Under the pieces are notes generated by a model. It saw only the letters and a list, made by a program, of their open reading frames with translations. It was not told where the DNA came from and made no database searches. A DNA stretch of 64,000 bases from Daphnia pulex (taxonomy: Eukaryota > Arthropoda > Branchiopoda > Diplostraca > Daphniidae): contig NC_060018.1 of assembly GCF_021134715.1 (NCBI RefSeq), positions 13,161,501-13,225,500 on the forward strand, read 5' to 3'. Position 1 is the first letter of the stretch; every line of letters begins with the position of its first letter. Below, in pieces: positions 32,230-45,245 of the stretch. The translations under genes were made by a program, and so were the position numbers.

Positions 32230-35187
32230 TTATCTTTGGGAGCTGAGAGGAGGAGCAGTGGGACGGAATTGATACGGAGGAGGCGGAAGGCCAGTGTTCC
32301 AAACGCCGGCATCCGAATCCATCGTCGGGTTGTTATCGTACGCCCCTTTCGGTTGTTGTTGTTGTTGCCTAGCACGACCAGCGCGAGCTCTCAGAGCTTT
32401 TTGACTCTTTTCCACAAATTCCTATTAAATAAGAAAAGAATAATGATATCATTATCAACTTAAAACTGGGCGTCTAATCATTTGTGTTTACCATTAAACC
32501 GCGGCTCATGAAATACGGCTGATCCTGTCCGTTGTTGATCTCGCAGTCTTCGCAAAAGCAGATGAAAACGGTATCGATACACATCTAATCCGAATTCAAA
32601 ATTGATGTCAATTAGACTAACAAAGGGCGTGGCCTATAAAAATGATGATGATCATTACCTCGAAGACGGAAATGAAGCAATGGGCAATCAGGTAGGCAAA
32701 AATGGCCGCCACCAGGATCGGTGTCCAAATATACACAACGCCCGGCTTATCCTTGTTTAAAAAAAAAAAATAAAATGAGAATATAATTGCATTATATAAG
32801 AATGCTAATCAATACTTTGATCAATTCGATTCCGACAAAGACGACGGCCGTGACGACGCCAGCCTTGCCCAAAAAGAGGATAAAGTCGCCGACAGAGTTG
32901 ATTGCCATGACCCGCAGGGCGTTGTTGGACAGCATTTTGAAAGCTCGGCCGGCCGACCAGCAGAAATTCTCCCCATAAATGCCTAAATGATTCATTTAAA
33001 TTTGAGGATATAATCAAATACACTCTAGGAAAGAAATAAAACCCCCAAGGGCACATACCTATTTCGATGTAGGCATTGGAGCAGAGCCCCTGCAGGAATT
33101 TCTCGAAGCAGTAAAGACAGCACTTGCAGAAACAAGTGAGACAGGTGACTAGACCGAAGCACGTCGTCTTGGAATTGCGCAACTTGCGCTCCAGATAGTT
33201 GAACAACATCCGAACCAATTTCATCAAGGCGATGAGCAGAGATCCAAAGGCCAACGAACCCAAATGGTAGCGGACGGCATAGCCCGTCGATTTGGCTACT
33301 GGGCACGACAAACGCGATTTATCCCTGTGTTAAGTAATAATAAATAATTAGGTAAATAATTTAAGTTGAATGACTAAGCTATATACCTAGTGAAAAACCA
33401 TTCAGCAACTGCTCCGGCGATGATAAGGTTCTGAAAGGCCAGGCAGAGTTGCGATAGCCAAAGAGCGGCCAGGATATTGTACCATCGAACGACCTTGTAA
33501 TCAAATCAATACAATATTCAACTTTTGGTTTATCAACTTTTATTAGGGCGATGGCTTACTTGCAAATAAGTGTCTTTCTGAAAGATGACAGTCCCCACTG
33601 GCGCTCGAGTTGGCTGGCCGGCGCTCTCGATCCACAATGCGGCGTAGGCCCATCCGGCGCACAAAGCGCACAATGCCAACAGAGTCCAAAGTGGCTGGAT
33701 GAGAAGCATCGGCATGGCGTGAACAGATTTGCCGGCTTCGCGAAACAAGGCAGCCACCAATTCGACCCGCTTTCTCATGGCCACAACAATCAACAAAATC
33801 AATACCTGCACACATCGTCGATTAAACCAAAATTTCAATTAAAAATGGTCAAAAGTCAAAAGACAAATTTGAATACCGAAATGATTGAGAGGGTGATTGC
33901 ATAAGCCAGCATGCTGGTTTCACCGGAAGTGCCTCGCATGCCATACCACGCCCACCTGTATCATATCATCACGAAACCGGTAACGAGCTGATTTTAAAAT
34001 GATAATAATAATTATCATTATTATTACCAGAGGTAACCGGTCCCGCCAAATGAACCGAGGACAAGGGCGACCAGCAGGAGCCAAATCATCGCTCCGGCCA
34101 AGAAGCGGAAGAGAACGGTAAGTACCAGCGATAAACCTTGAAAAAATAAAATTTAAAAAATGGAATGAGTCAAAACTGATGAAACTATACCCAATGCAAT
34201 GAGGCAGAGGTAGACCACCTCTTTCCAGCACAGTTGAAAATCGATGGCGAATTGCTAAATATTTAAATTAAGCCAAATGATGTCATTTATACCGCAACAA
34301 GAAATTTGATTAAGTATAAATGGAAATTTATACGTTGAGAAATTTGGCCAGTCCCGTGGATGTCAAAAACCAGTTGGTCGCCTCAGTGGACGAGGCGTGA
34401 ATGGCTAAACAGCGGTTCAGGATAGGCGGTGACCTGAATTATAATTTAAATCACAAAATGGGGTTCCGGTTATTTAGTCGAGAAACAAAAACGAATAGTT
34501 TGTTATACTTGCTGGTTGGACAAGTGTTAACACATCTTCCCACGATAACCGGATCCAAATTACGATTGACAGTTAGCGATTCTACATCGAGTAATCTAAT
34601 TAAAATTCAACGAATCCATGAAAAAAGAAAAATGTTTTCAAATGATTCAATTTTGACATTACCTCAGCCGAGTCAAATCTTTGCCGCTAGATGTGATGTT
34701 GGCCAGCGGGCGATTTGGCCGGCCGCATACGTCACCGTCCATGTCAAAGCCGTAAACGAGGCGATTAGTATCTCCTCGGGCAACGGCATAATACAGCCCA
34801 TATCCCTAAAAATACACACACGCACGAGGTAGAAATTCAAAATAATCAACTTGGGCAAATATCACAGAAATAGTTTAGACTATATATTTTAAATATCTGA
34901 TACCAATCCGCCGAGAAAAGCCAGGAAGAGTGCCAAAAAGAAAATGTCGGTACAGCTGCGCTCGTTGACTACTCCGTCGAAATCCTCCGATTCCTTCCGT
35001 CGTCCATTCTAAATATGCCGGCCACATCACCACGACCACAGTCAACATTAAACAAATTAAATTAAAAAAAATTAAAATACAATTTTTTTAAAAAAGAAAG
35101 TTATATGAGTCATAGAACTGATTTTTATACCTGTGACGGCCCGGGCTCGACGCGGTCAGATGATTCACAACAACAACACGGTCCCAT
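32230..35187 (-). CDS. Choline transporter-like protein, SLC44A1 (CTL1) type
   Basis: About 15 short exons on the minus strand run from ATG 35187 to TAA 32230. The N-terminus MGPCCCCESSD is Cys-rich and may be palmitoylated. Next come the family signature DFDGVVNERSCTDIFFLALF (first membrane segment) and an extracellular loop (YGFDMDGDVCGRPNRPLANI). The multi-pass core includes VLGSFGGTGYLWWAWYGMRG, VAMRKRVELVAALFREAGK, WFFTRDKSRL and NALRVMAINSVGDFILFLGK. The C-terminal cytosolic tail begins EFVEKSQKALRARAG, as in CTL1, and continues with a Gln/Pro-rich end. Family knowledge: CTL1 imports choline and ethanolamine at the plasma membrane and mitochondria for phospholipid synthesis. The first extracellular loop is shorter than in human CTL1. 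Most introns are 60-90 nt. Confidence 0.88.
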
Positions 35188-36320
35188 TTACGCAATTTAA
35201 TACGATGACGACACAACTGAAATCAAAACTTTCTCCCAGCTATAATGCCTCCGCTTAAGTATTTTAATTGATCCACTTCCTTTTTCTTTTGTAGTTTAAA
35301 GAAAAATGAAATTTGGACAGGCGAAAGATTCACGAAATTCCCTTGGAAACAAGGTCACTGGTTGAAATGACTTGGTTGTTGCTGGGCCTACTTTCCAACA
35401 ATGCTGGGAAATTATTTTCGAATCGGATGGGGCCGGCACGACACGAGAGAACGCATGGCTTATTCGTTGCTGCAGTCGTGTAACCGCACGCCTTCCCCTC
35501 TTCAATGCAACTGAATGGACGTAAAAAGTCGAAGCAAAGAGGACAACAATGAATTAGAAAAGAAATGGAAACAAGTGAAAAACGGTAAAGCGTATAAAAG
35601 CCCTCCAGGTGGAAACAGCCTTTTTGATTCAGACAAGAAAACCCATCGTCGAGTCACATGACCGACCATCGACCAATGGGCTCTGACGTGATTCGGGGGG
35701 GAGGGTTAGGTTTTCACGCTGTTGATGAAACGTCTTACCATAATAATAGACTTTTATTTTTAAAAATAAGAAAACGAAATTGTAGGGATTTGGTGGCTAT
35801 TTCTGTGTTGATTACTAGAGCAGGATATCATAGTCTATAGCAGAAACAATGTAATGAAAAGATTGACATTTGATTTAAAATATCCAACTCTCATCAAGTC
35901 ATATAAATACCTTGTTTGTGGCCTCGTTCGGGAAACACCAGCATTTCGGACCCAACCCATGTTCGAGATGATGTTATAGCTGTTCGAGGCGTTACCTTGA
36001 CGACGTGTGTGAGTAAACAAACGGCGAGAAAAGTCAATGATTTCAATCCGCATCCCATGAATAATTAAATGAAGCCCTGCTGCAGTTGCAGTATATCAGG
36101 AAATCTAAAATTATGATTCATCTTTTCTTTATTTGCTATTCAGATGGGTTAGATTTCGATCGCATGAATTTAAAAAGGAAATTTAGTTTAAAAAATAAAA
36201 GTGAAATGACAACATTTTACTAACCAATTCATATATATTGTTTTAAAGCTTTCCACCATTTACCCATATACCAGGACGTCTTTCATTAGAGACCATTTGT
36301 CTGAATTAAGAAACGGATTT
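35188..36320. other. Spacer with a plus-strand TATA box
   Basis: cgtataaaag at 35591-35600 is a good plus-strand TATA box, followed at 35658 by a 60-codon frame (MTDHRPMGSDV...) that I do not recognise. No gene is otherwise seen. The region also contains the promoter of the minus-strand SLC44A1-type gene. Confidence 0.35.
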
Positions 36321-36323
36321 GAT

Positions 36324-37784
36324 TCATTTCGAATTTTTACTGAAGAATTTCATGATGGCTTCCATGCAGTCCTCTGATTGCCAACGCTCCAGCAAACGTT
36401 CGCATTCGGCATCGTTAACTTTGTGCAATATTTCAGTGTCAAACTGGCGACTCAATTGCTTGCTGTAAACTAACGACTGTAAAAAGAAAGTGAAATTTAT
36501 TATAGTCAATTTAAAAGAAATATTTTAGCAATCCTCTCACGTTGATGGGTAGTTCGGACCATTCCTTAATTTTTGGCCACACCTCACTTTGGAAGTTGGC
36601 ATCTTGAAAGACTTGAGTGACCAGACCTAGTTTGCACGCTTCGACGGCAGTAATTTTCTTGTTAAAAAGTAGCATTTCGTTGGCTTTTAAGGATCCCATG
36701 AGCTTGGGAAAAGTGTAAGATGAGCAGGCTTCCGGCGACTGTCCCAGTGCACTGAAAGGAGTTTGAAACCATCCCTAACATATAAGAACATCAGGATAAA
36801 GTAATTCATGTTTTAATGGGACATGTTGCTTATTACTCGATCAGTGGCATATACTGCATCCATCAGTCCCAGAATCGTACAAGCTATACCCAGTGCAGGT
36901 CCATTCACAACTCCAATGATTGGTTTGGGAAAGTCAACCAGAGAGTTTACAAAAATTCTAAAGAGAAAATTACATTGAATTACGGATAAAAACAGACAAT
37001 TGGACAGAAAATATATGAACTTACTTCAAGTTGCGTTTTCCTTCTTCAGCAGCTTCGGAAACAGAGCCGGAGAAAGAGGTAAAATTAGTCAAATCATTCC
37101 CGCTCGAAAAATAATCTCCAGTTCCGGTAACAGCTACAAGAGTTGTATTCTGATCTTCTGCGGCATCTTTTAAGAGCTATTAGATTTTCTGTTAGTTATT
37201 TGCATACTGGAAACACAGTCATAAAATAGTGGATAAATTTGTATTTACCTGGGCGAAATCTAAATACATTTTTAGCGTAAATGGATTCTTCTTTTCTGGC
37301 TTGTTGATTCTGATGATTCTGAGCTTACCATCCATTGACACTTCAAACCCTGCTGCTGCTGATTTCGGTGCAGCACTAGATTCTGCTGAATTCTCTGGTC
37401 CAACTAGACTATTAACAAATTCGATGTATTTGTCTTTAGCCTCCTCCTGCGGGGAAACAAACAAGTGGGTAAATAAACGAGACACAAAATCATTCCTATC
37501 GACAAAATGTCAACCTGAGACAGGGAATTCAAAGAATTCCAAGCATCCCATTTGGCTTTCCCAACAAAGTCTGTCATTCCAGGTCTTTTTGTGTTCACTT
37601 TCCCGACCGTGGCTTGTTTAAATAAACCATACAATTTCAGTTTGGCTTCATTTCCTGGACTGGCTTTCAAGGTTTGTAGTCTTTTTTGAGCTTCATCAAA
37701 CTGCTGATTGATGCTTGTAGAAAAACGATGAGTCCCAATGACAGAAACTAATCTTGGTGTACCTATGCATGCCATTGGTTTCAT
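36324..37784 (-). CDS. ECI2: Enoyl-CoA delta isomerase 2 with N-terminal acyl-CoA-binding domain
   Basis: Six or seven minus-strand exons. Residues 1-25 ([20 protein letters not shown]) look like a mitochondrial targeting peptide. An acyl-CoA-binding domain follows ([41 protein letters not shown]). The crotonase-fold isomerase domain has [29 protein letters not shown] and [20 protein letters not shown], whose SPE glutamate is the catalytic residue position in ECI2. The protein shifts cis- or trans-3-enoyl-CoA to trans-2-enoyl-CoA for beta-oxidation of unsaturated fatty acids. The C-terminus ends FFSKNSK without the SKL-type peroxisomal signal found in vertebrate ECI2, so a mainly mitochondrial location is inferred. 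Confidence 0.9.
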
Positions 37785-38282
37785 TAGTGAAAAAGATAAG
37801 CATCGATTTCTGTATTAAGTGATACAAAAAACGGTACTAAGAATAAAAGAAGTACATTTTAATAAATATTGAATAAAAACAATACCTTAAGCAATGGGCA
37901 ATGCTTGGGACAATCATTTTTATAAAGAAACTAATTTTACAATTCCAAATTTAATGATATTTCAAACTGTGATTCGGACTGATTTTGACTCGTCAAGTCG
38001 TCTGCTCTCTGTTGATTGAGTTTTGCATTGCTACGTTGTCATTTTTATTTACGGAATGCTGCGGAAAAAGCGAAGCGCGAACTTACAAAAAAGCGGTAGT
38101 AAAGTAACTTTAAGCGAACTTAAAGTAAAATCAATTAAGCTCTCGTTGTAAAATCTGCACGTTTCATTTTCCTTGATAAGAGAGTAGTTTTATTTATTCA
38201 AATTTGACGTGGGTCGATATTAATACATTTTAAGGCCTGGGAATAGAGCGAAAAGATTACCTTTCCAACTCAATTCGTTGTT

Positions 38283-38441
38283 GGGGGTCTTGGCCTAATG
38301 GTTATGACGTTCCGGATCTATCTTGGGGGACTTCGCTTGTGATGAGCGAGGAAGGGTTTGTGACACGAACTTGCAGCATTCTGGGGAACAGTTAGTTCAT
38401 GTTCAGACACGATATGAAAATCGAAAAAAAAAAAAAAAACG
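38283..38441 (+). mobile_element. tRNA-derived SINE-like element with poly(A) tail
   Basis: The head ggtcttggcctaatggttat resembles a pol III A box (tggcctaatgg), and the element ends in an uninterrupted run of 16 A at 38424-38439. No good B box remains. The head resembles that of the inverted neighbour at 38462-38583. Confidence 0.45.
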
Positions 38442-38461
38442 TCGGCACATCTGCCCTGAAT

Positions 38462-38583
38462 AGATCTTTTTGTTTTAATTTAATTTTTATTAAATAATCT
38501 GAATGCGGGACCCTAATCGAGGGACTTGAACGAGTTGACCCCACGGTTATGCCTATTGGTTCAAGACCTTGCACAAGCGGCAA
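38462..38583 (-). mobile_element. tRNA-derived SINE-like element, inverted neighbour
   Basis: On the minus strand, ggtcttgaaccaataggcat (A-box region) is followed about 35 nt later by cgttcaagtccc, a near-perfect pol III B box, and then an A-rich end. It lies tail-to-tail with the plus-strand copy. It is too degenerate to be a functional tRNA. Confidence 0.45.
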
Positions 38584-39042
38584 CCTTTTTAAATTTGTAT
38601 TTTGCTTTTATACGCTTTATTTTTTGTTTTGGAGACTTTTACTGTTAGAATAAATACAGACATGTTAATTTTTTTCATGATTGGTATTCCATTAAACAAC
38701 GTGAAGAAAGTTGATTTTGGCTATTTCGTCATTTCTGATGTCGGAAGACAGCTGTAAATAAAAATATTTCCGTTAAAGTTAATTTGAAAAAATTCTTCAT
38801 TCGATTAAAGTAACGATGAATATTTTAAAAAAAGTGGTTTTGACTAGTGATGCTTCTCATTACAAAGAACAAAGTTCATTTAATATAATGTATTTTATTG
38901 CGATTTAAATTAGGATTCTAAATTAACTTGACTCCGCTATCTGCGAAATTTACCTTTGGTAAAACAAGTAGAAAGAAGACAAGCTGCAAACTGGCATCCT
39001 GTCATTGCAGACGACACATTACTTTTAGTCGACTTTTAAAAC

Positions 39043-41815
39043 ATGGAGGCTACTGGCTGCACGTGGGATCTGGTGAAAACCATTGAATCCGATGACGAAA
39101 ACATTCCCTTTTACGATTCATCATCTGAAAGTGAAGAAGAATTTCAACCAAAACAATTAAAACGCGATGAAATCAAGACTAAAAAAAGTAAGGAGTTCAG
39201 CCAAGAGTTTGAGTTTATTGGAAATGTCGGCGACTACAACGCCGACCCTTGGAAAGACGATGTTCAAAAATACATTAAACGGAAAGCGAAAAGCAAGACG
39301 GACGACAAAATTGCCCAAGTGCTTAAAGATAAAGGTTGTATATTATTTTCAAGTTCTTAAAAAACGTCAGCTTACTTTCTTTTGTTGACAGGTGGGGATG
39401 AAGATGGAAGTGAACAAGAAATAGAAGATGAAGTTGAAGAAAATTTGCTGTCTGAAGATGAATTGACAAAGGACAATGTACGAGATAAAGAGCGTGACAA
39501 GAAGAGGAAACTAAGGAAGAAAAAGTCAAATGAGGAAGTTGATCCAAATTTGGGGATGGGAGAGGATTTTTTTGACGAGTCGTTGCTCTATGAGCCAGCA
39601 GAGAGTTTTCATGAAATGAATTTGTCTCGTCCTCTCATGAAAGCCATTGCCTCTATGAATTTTGTTCATCCAACCCCTATTCAGTCAGCTACAATCCCTG
39701 TTGCATTACTGGGCAGAGATGTATGTGGTTGTGCTGCTACAGGAACTGGTAAAACAGCAGCTTTCATGTTGCCAGTTCTAGAGAGGTTGATGTATCGTCC
39801 CAAGGTATCAGCAACAACACGTGTCCTTGTTCTTGTTCCAACTCGAGAATTGGGAGTTCAGGTAAGATCTTACAATTGAATTTTATTACTTTACACATTT
39901 TCATACCTATTTGTATTAGGTCTATCAAGTTTCCAAGCAACTTTCACAGTTCACCAATATTCAAATAGGACTTTCAGTAAGTTTTTGCTACATTAACAAT
40001 GAATCTTTTACAAAAGTCTTAGAAATTTCATTTCTTTAGATTGGTGGTCTTGATTTAAAAGTCCAAGAAAAAGTTCTTCGCGGTAATCCTGACGTTGTTA
40101 TCGCAACACCTGGCCGTTTAATTGACCACTTGCGCAATACTCCATCCTTCAGGTTTTCATAACTTTTTTTTTTTAATATGTTATCAAGAATTTTGTGAAA
40201 AACAAAATTTGTCGTTCGAAATTTGCAGTCTTGAAGCCATTGACGTTTTGATTCTGGACGAAGCCGATCGAATGTTGGATGAATTTTTTATTGAACAAGT
40301 CAAAGAAATTATTATGCAATGCGGCCGTAAACGCCAAACCATGCTTTTTTCTGCCACGATGAGTAACGAAGTTCGAGATTTGGCCGCTGTATCTTTAAAC
40401 AAACCCATCAAGGTTTTCGTAAATAATAACCGCGATGTAGCATTCAATTTGAGGCAGGAGTTTGTTCGCATCAGGCCAAATCATGAAGGTACTTTCTCCT
40501 ATATTGAATATCCCAAGTTATTCTTTTTATTAATTTATTTTCTGATATTATTTAACATGCAACAGGTGACAGAGAAGCAATCTTGTGTGCTCTTGTGTGT
40601 CGAACTTTCCGAAACCATTGCATGGTATTCGTTCAAACTAAAATGCTTTGTCACAGGCTTCACGTTCAACTTGGATTGTTAGGTATCTATCATATTTGGC
40701 TTAATTTCAATTGTTGGGGTTTTTTAAAATAAGTTTACTATTGCAGGCATCAGAGTAGGCGAACTCCACGGAAATCTCTCACAACCGCAGCGACTGGAAG
40801 CTCTTAGAAAATTCAAGGTATGTCTTAAAATTCAAGAGTAATATTTGATTGCTAGTTCGTTCAATAATCTCGTCTCTTTGTATTATCTCTTAAAGGAGGA
40901 AGACATCGATATTTTGGTTTCCACGGACGTTGCAGCTCGTGGTTTAGATATCCCAGGAGTGCAAACAGTTATAAATTATACTATGCCACCAACTATCGAA
41001 CGTTATATTCATCGAGTTGGACGTACGGCTCGTGCTGGACGAAGCGGTGTCTCCGTATCACTCGCTGGAGAAGGAGAAAGAAAAGTGGTCAAAGAAATCG
41101 TTAAAAGGGCCAACAATCCTGTTAAATCACGATTGATTCCAAACGAGATTCTTGAAAAATATAAAAAGAAATTGGCCCTCATTGATCCGGATGTGGAAAG
41201 CATTATTACGGTATGAGCACATTTCACATGAATATTTTAAAACTTGGATTAAATATCTTGTTTTTACCCCTATAGGAAGAGAAATCTGAAAGCCAACTTT
41301 CAGCAATGGAAAACCAAATCAATCGAGCTGAAAAAATGGTTAAAGTTAAAGGTGAACCTGCTGCTCCGAAGCGACAGTGGTTCCAGACACACCAGGAGCG
41401 TTTAGACGAAAAAGATCGATTTAAATTGGCCAACGAAGGAGGTGCCACAGAAGAAAGACCGAAACCTGAGAAGAAGTTGGGAGAGAATCAGAAAATCAAA
41501 CGAAATGAACGAAAGAAGGAACAGAAAAAGACCAAGAAGAAGGGTGAAATGACATCTGAAGAGCGGACGCAACTGGAATTGAAAAAAGTCATGCTTATGC
41601 AAGCAAGAGCTGCCAAGAAAATGAGTAAACCGAAGAGCATGCGATTAAATAACGATGTCAGCGACGTCAAATCTACAAAAGCACCAGTCGCGAAAAAATC
41701 AGGATCGGCGTTTGCTGCAGATTTGACCGATACAAGTCAGAGATCGGTAAAAAGACTGCGTTACCAAGGAAATGTTCAAAATCGACAGCTGAAATCGAAG
41801 AAAGGAAGAAAATGA
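39043..41815 (+). CDS. DDX27: ATP-dependent RNA helicase DDX27 (Drs1 type)
   Basis: About nine exons. An acidic N-terminus ([19 protein letters not shown]) precedes the helicase core. All DEAD-box motifs are visible: Q motif (NFVHPTPIQ), motif I ATGTGKT, Ia PTRELG, GG block, Ib TPGR, motif II DEAD, motif III SAT, then [23 protein letters not shown] and motif [13 protein letters not shown]. The C-terminal tail is Lys/Glu-rich ([20 protein letters not shown]) and ends KSKKGRK, which suits nucleolar targeting. Family knowledge: DDX27/Drs1 acts in 60S ribosome assembly and 3' end formation of 47S rRNA with the PeBoW complex. The ATG at 39043 precedes the conserved acidic segment and has no upstream in-frame coding sequence. 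Confidence 0.92.
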
Positions 41816-41829
41816 AATGATTGAACCCT

Positions 41830-42190
41830 TTTTTTAAACGGAATACACTTTGCAAGTTACTTTGACTTGAAATTCAAAATTATTTTTTCGTTGTAAGTTG
41901 TAGCCTCTATCCAGCTGATTCCATGATTTAAAAACCTTTAACTGAGGAGCTAATGGGAATAACAGTTCATAGTACGCAATGTTGATACTTAAACAGAAAC
42001 TTTGGTAAGTAGTATATGTATTGCCTTTTTTTTCCAATAGAATGTTTTAATATATCTGCACTCTGGAATAGTTACTATAAGAGATCGTTAAATATGCGCG
42101 GCAGAATAAATCGAAAGTATTTCTGCATTTAATATTAAGTATTACGACAACCGTCAAGCACCAATATTAACGTTCTTGTTCGTTCGTTTT
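41830..42190. other. Convergent 3' spacer
   Basis: AT-rich sequence between the convergent ends of DDX27 and the cationic amino-acid transporter gene. No feature beyond untranslated ends is seen. Confidence 0.5.
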
Positions 42191-42194
42191 TTTT

Positions 42195-44761
42195 TTAATA
42201 CGTGTCTTCATTCATAACTAATAAATTAACAAGTGGAGAGTTGTCGTCTTCAGGCGAAAAAGCTGACAACATTACGGACTCTCGTTCGAGAGTAGAATGG
42301 CTCGCACCGTATCCCCCGTAGACGAGTAAACCTGTTTCCGCATAATCAGCAATTAATAACCGCTCCGTTAGTGGTAAAATTTCAAGTTGAATTATGAATT
42401 AAAAAAGCTTTTCTTACCAACAGCCATCCAAACAATAAACCTGTAAAATTTCAAATTAAAAAATTAATCTAGAAAGGGTATAATTTAGACTGGTACGAAC
42501 CTTAACCAGGTAGCAAGAGATAGTTGGAACATGAGATACATATTAATCCATATGCTTATTGCCGGAATCAATGGTACAAGAGGGACCTAGATAAAAATTT
42601 ATAAACAATAATTATCCATTTGACACCAGCATGTATGTGCGTTAGCAATATTCGTTTACCATGAAATAAACACGGTTGATTGCTCTAGGCAAGAAACACA
42701 GATATAGAACTAAGCCCAACATTGCTATTGCAGTTGAAAGCAATAAAATTATCAATCCAGCATGATACACTTGAGATTTTTGAATGGAAGCTAATACTGT
42801 ACAGGAAATCACTATTAAAATACCTGAAATAAAATTCTCATTAGTACCAAATATAAATGACGAAATTAACGAATAATAGGCCTATACATAGAACGAAGAT
42901 GATAATTTTGGATTTTTTCGAGGAATCTTCAGTGGGTTCACGTTGCCAAGGTAATACAGCGTCTAAACTCGTAGTATTGTGTTTTAAAGGATTCCACTCA
43001 TACCTATACATAATTTTGAATTACAAATGAAGAGCGCTTAAGTTTGCTTTCTGTTAAATGTACCTGAGAATGAGAATAGATACAGCCACCAAAGTATAGG
43101 CCAAAAGCGTTCCTATTGACATCATTTCCACTAGAGAATCAAGATCAGTAACCATGGCAAAAATAGCTGCAATAGAGCCAGTCAGTACGGTGGCTGTAAA
43201 GGGGGTCTTAAACCTTGGGTGGACCGCAGCAAGACATCTTAATAGGAGCCCGTCTTTTGCCATAGCATAAACCACTCTCGGCATTGGAATCATAGCGCCT
43301 AACAAACTGCAGGTAATTTTCTCAAATTGATTGTTAACAACTCCTGGAAATTAAAAATGTATTTTACCTTGCCGCAAGTCCAAAAGCCGAACCAACTGTG
43401 ACAATCCAAGCTGCCCATGAATGACCAACTTGCTGGAATGCGTGGATCAACGGGGTATCCTTGTCCTAATAAAAGTATAATGAAAAAGCTAGTTGTAAAC
43501 TGAGCGGAGAAATTCATAAAAATTTTGTTGATGAATATACTTGGGCATAGTATGGAATCATCAACGTTAATACGACTGATACGCCAACATAAGCAATAAG
43601 AACCACAACCAAAGTGAGGACAATACTCAAAGGAATATTTCGTTTCGGGTTTTTAGCTTCTTCGCCGGCAGCGGCTATGGAATCAAAGCCAACAAAACCA
43701 AAGAAGCATTTAGCGGCTCCTGCCATTACTCCACTTACTCCATATGGGAAAAATCCACCCATTCCAACATTATTATCCTTTTGGAGTGTTTCATTTACCG
43801 TCAACACCCAGTTCTCTGGTTTAGCTATTAAATAAATAAACCAACAAGTTATAAACAAATTAAAAAAAAAATGTTAAATTATTCCAGTTACCATATGTAG
43901 CTCCAGCAGTTATCACAAACACTACAACTGATAGATTTAATATTGTAAAAGTGTTGGTGAAAAGTGAAGTTGATTTGACTCCAACTGCTAAAACAACTGC
44001 AATTTAAAGATTAAAATATATGTTTATTCAGATGCTACAAAACAGTTGTGCAGTATTATTATATAAATTTGTTACTTGTCATTAGCAGAGTGACACTCAT
44101 GGATAGCCAATCAGCATATGCTGACATAAAGGGTACATGAATTGGAGTTGTAAGAGTAAACAACCTAGACATACTATGATTGCTCATTGCATCAACATTT
44201 AAGCTTAGTGCTCTAGCCACACTTGCAGAACCTTAAACGATTTTGAATTAGATGACTGTATAAATGTTAAAATCATAAACCAACTAATAAATGTTATACC
44301 TATCAAGTATTCAAGAATCAGATTCCAACCAATGACAAAGGCAATGAATTCTCCTACTGTAACATAACTATAAACATAAGCTGACCCAGCTTTTGGAACC
44401 CTTGCTCCAAACTCAGCATAACACAAAGCTTGGCAACAAAATAGTTTTTTTAGTTTTAAAAGAATAAAGCAGCAGTAATCTAAATAAGTATACCAGCAAT
44501 TCCAGATGCAACTGCAGCAATCAAGAAAGACAGACAGACAGCTGGTCCCGCTAAATCTTTAGCAACGCTTCCAGCAAGTACGTAAATGCCTACACCCAAA
44601 GTACTACCTATGCCAAGAAAAGTGAGATCAAACAAATTTAGAATTCTCAGTAGTTTGGGACCAGTTCCTGAATGGCTCTCTAATAAGTCTCCTTCTTCAT
44701 TTTCAGCATACGTTTTTCGCCGTGAGAGTCTGTGGGAAATTAGGTTAACTTTGTTGAACAT
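42195..44761 (-). CDS. Cationic amino-acid transporter (SLC7A1/CAT family)
   Basis: About ten minus-strand exons start at ATG 44761 ([18 protein letters not shown]). The first membrane segment has the family signature [20 protein letters not shown]. Further segments include [53 protein letters not shown] and [20 protein letters not shown], followed by the four C-terminal membrane segments that distinguish CATs from smaller SLC7 members. The EEAKNPKR block after the membrane helix is typical of CATs. The tail ends LLVMNEDTY. Family knowledge: 14-helix plasma-membrane carriers for arginine and lysine. The fly homologue slimfast feeds TOR signalling. Confidence 0.9.
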
Positions 44762-44779
44762 GGCAAACAGATATTTCAC

Positions 44780-45240
44780 ACGTTTTTAGGAAATAAAATA
44801 TTGGAAACTATTAAGGAATGTGTGGTGGAACTCTAGTACTGATGTCAAACATGAAATTCAACATATTATAATTGGTCGAGTCTATTCCCACGGTAAATTT
44901 TGTTGCACCAAGGTCCCGATTGACACGAAATGATTTCTTGTCAATAACAAAGAGTTGGGCTACTACCACAGTGCCACGAAAGCCAAGTGAACCTCTTGTT
45001 TCGTGTCACTTTTTGCAAATGTGTATTGCCACGACATCTCACGTGGCAAGAAGTAAACATTTGTCTGCTAGTACGAGATGGGCTAATTTCTGTATCGAAA
45101 TCAATTAACTTAATATAAACACGCGTCACTCGAAAAAGCTTCGGGTAATAACTACCGTGATTGGGAATTATTGTACGCAAAATGCTGTGCAAAGAAAAGT
45201 AGGAAAACAGAGTTGAAATTAACATAGTTCAAACATTGTA
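44780..45240. other. Spacer between same-strand genes
   Basis: Upstream region of the SLC7A-type gene and 3' flank of SMG8. Minus-strand frames here are not recognisable. Confidence 0.4.
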
Positions 45241-45245
45241 TTGTT

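Larger units (their letters stand above)
37800..39042. other. Divergent promoter region between ECI2 and DDX27
   Basis: The two genes are transcribed away from each other across this 1.2 kb. It contains two SINE-like copies (38283-38441 and 38462-38583) and otherwise no coding signal. Confidence 0.5.

Noticed and set aside
38500-38583. Possible tRNA gene (B box gttcaagtcc)
   Set aside because: It does not fold into a cloverleaf with a sensible anticodon stem and has an A-rich tail, so a SINE relic fits better.
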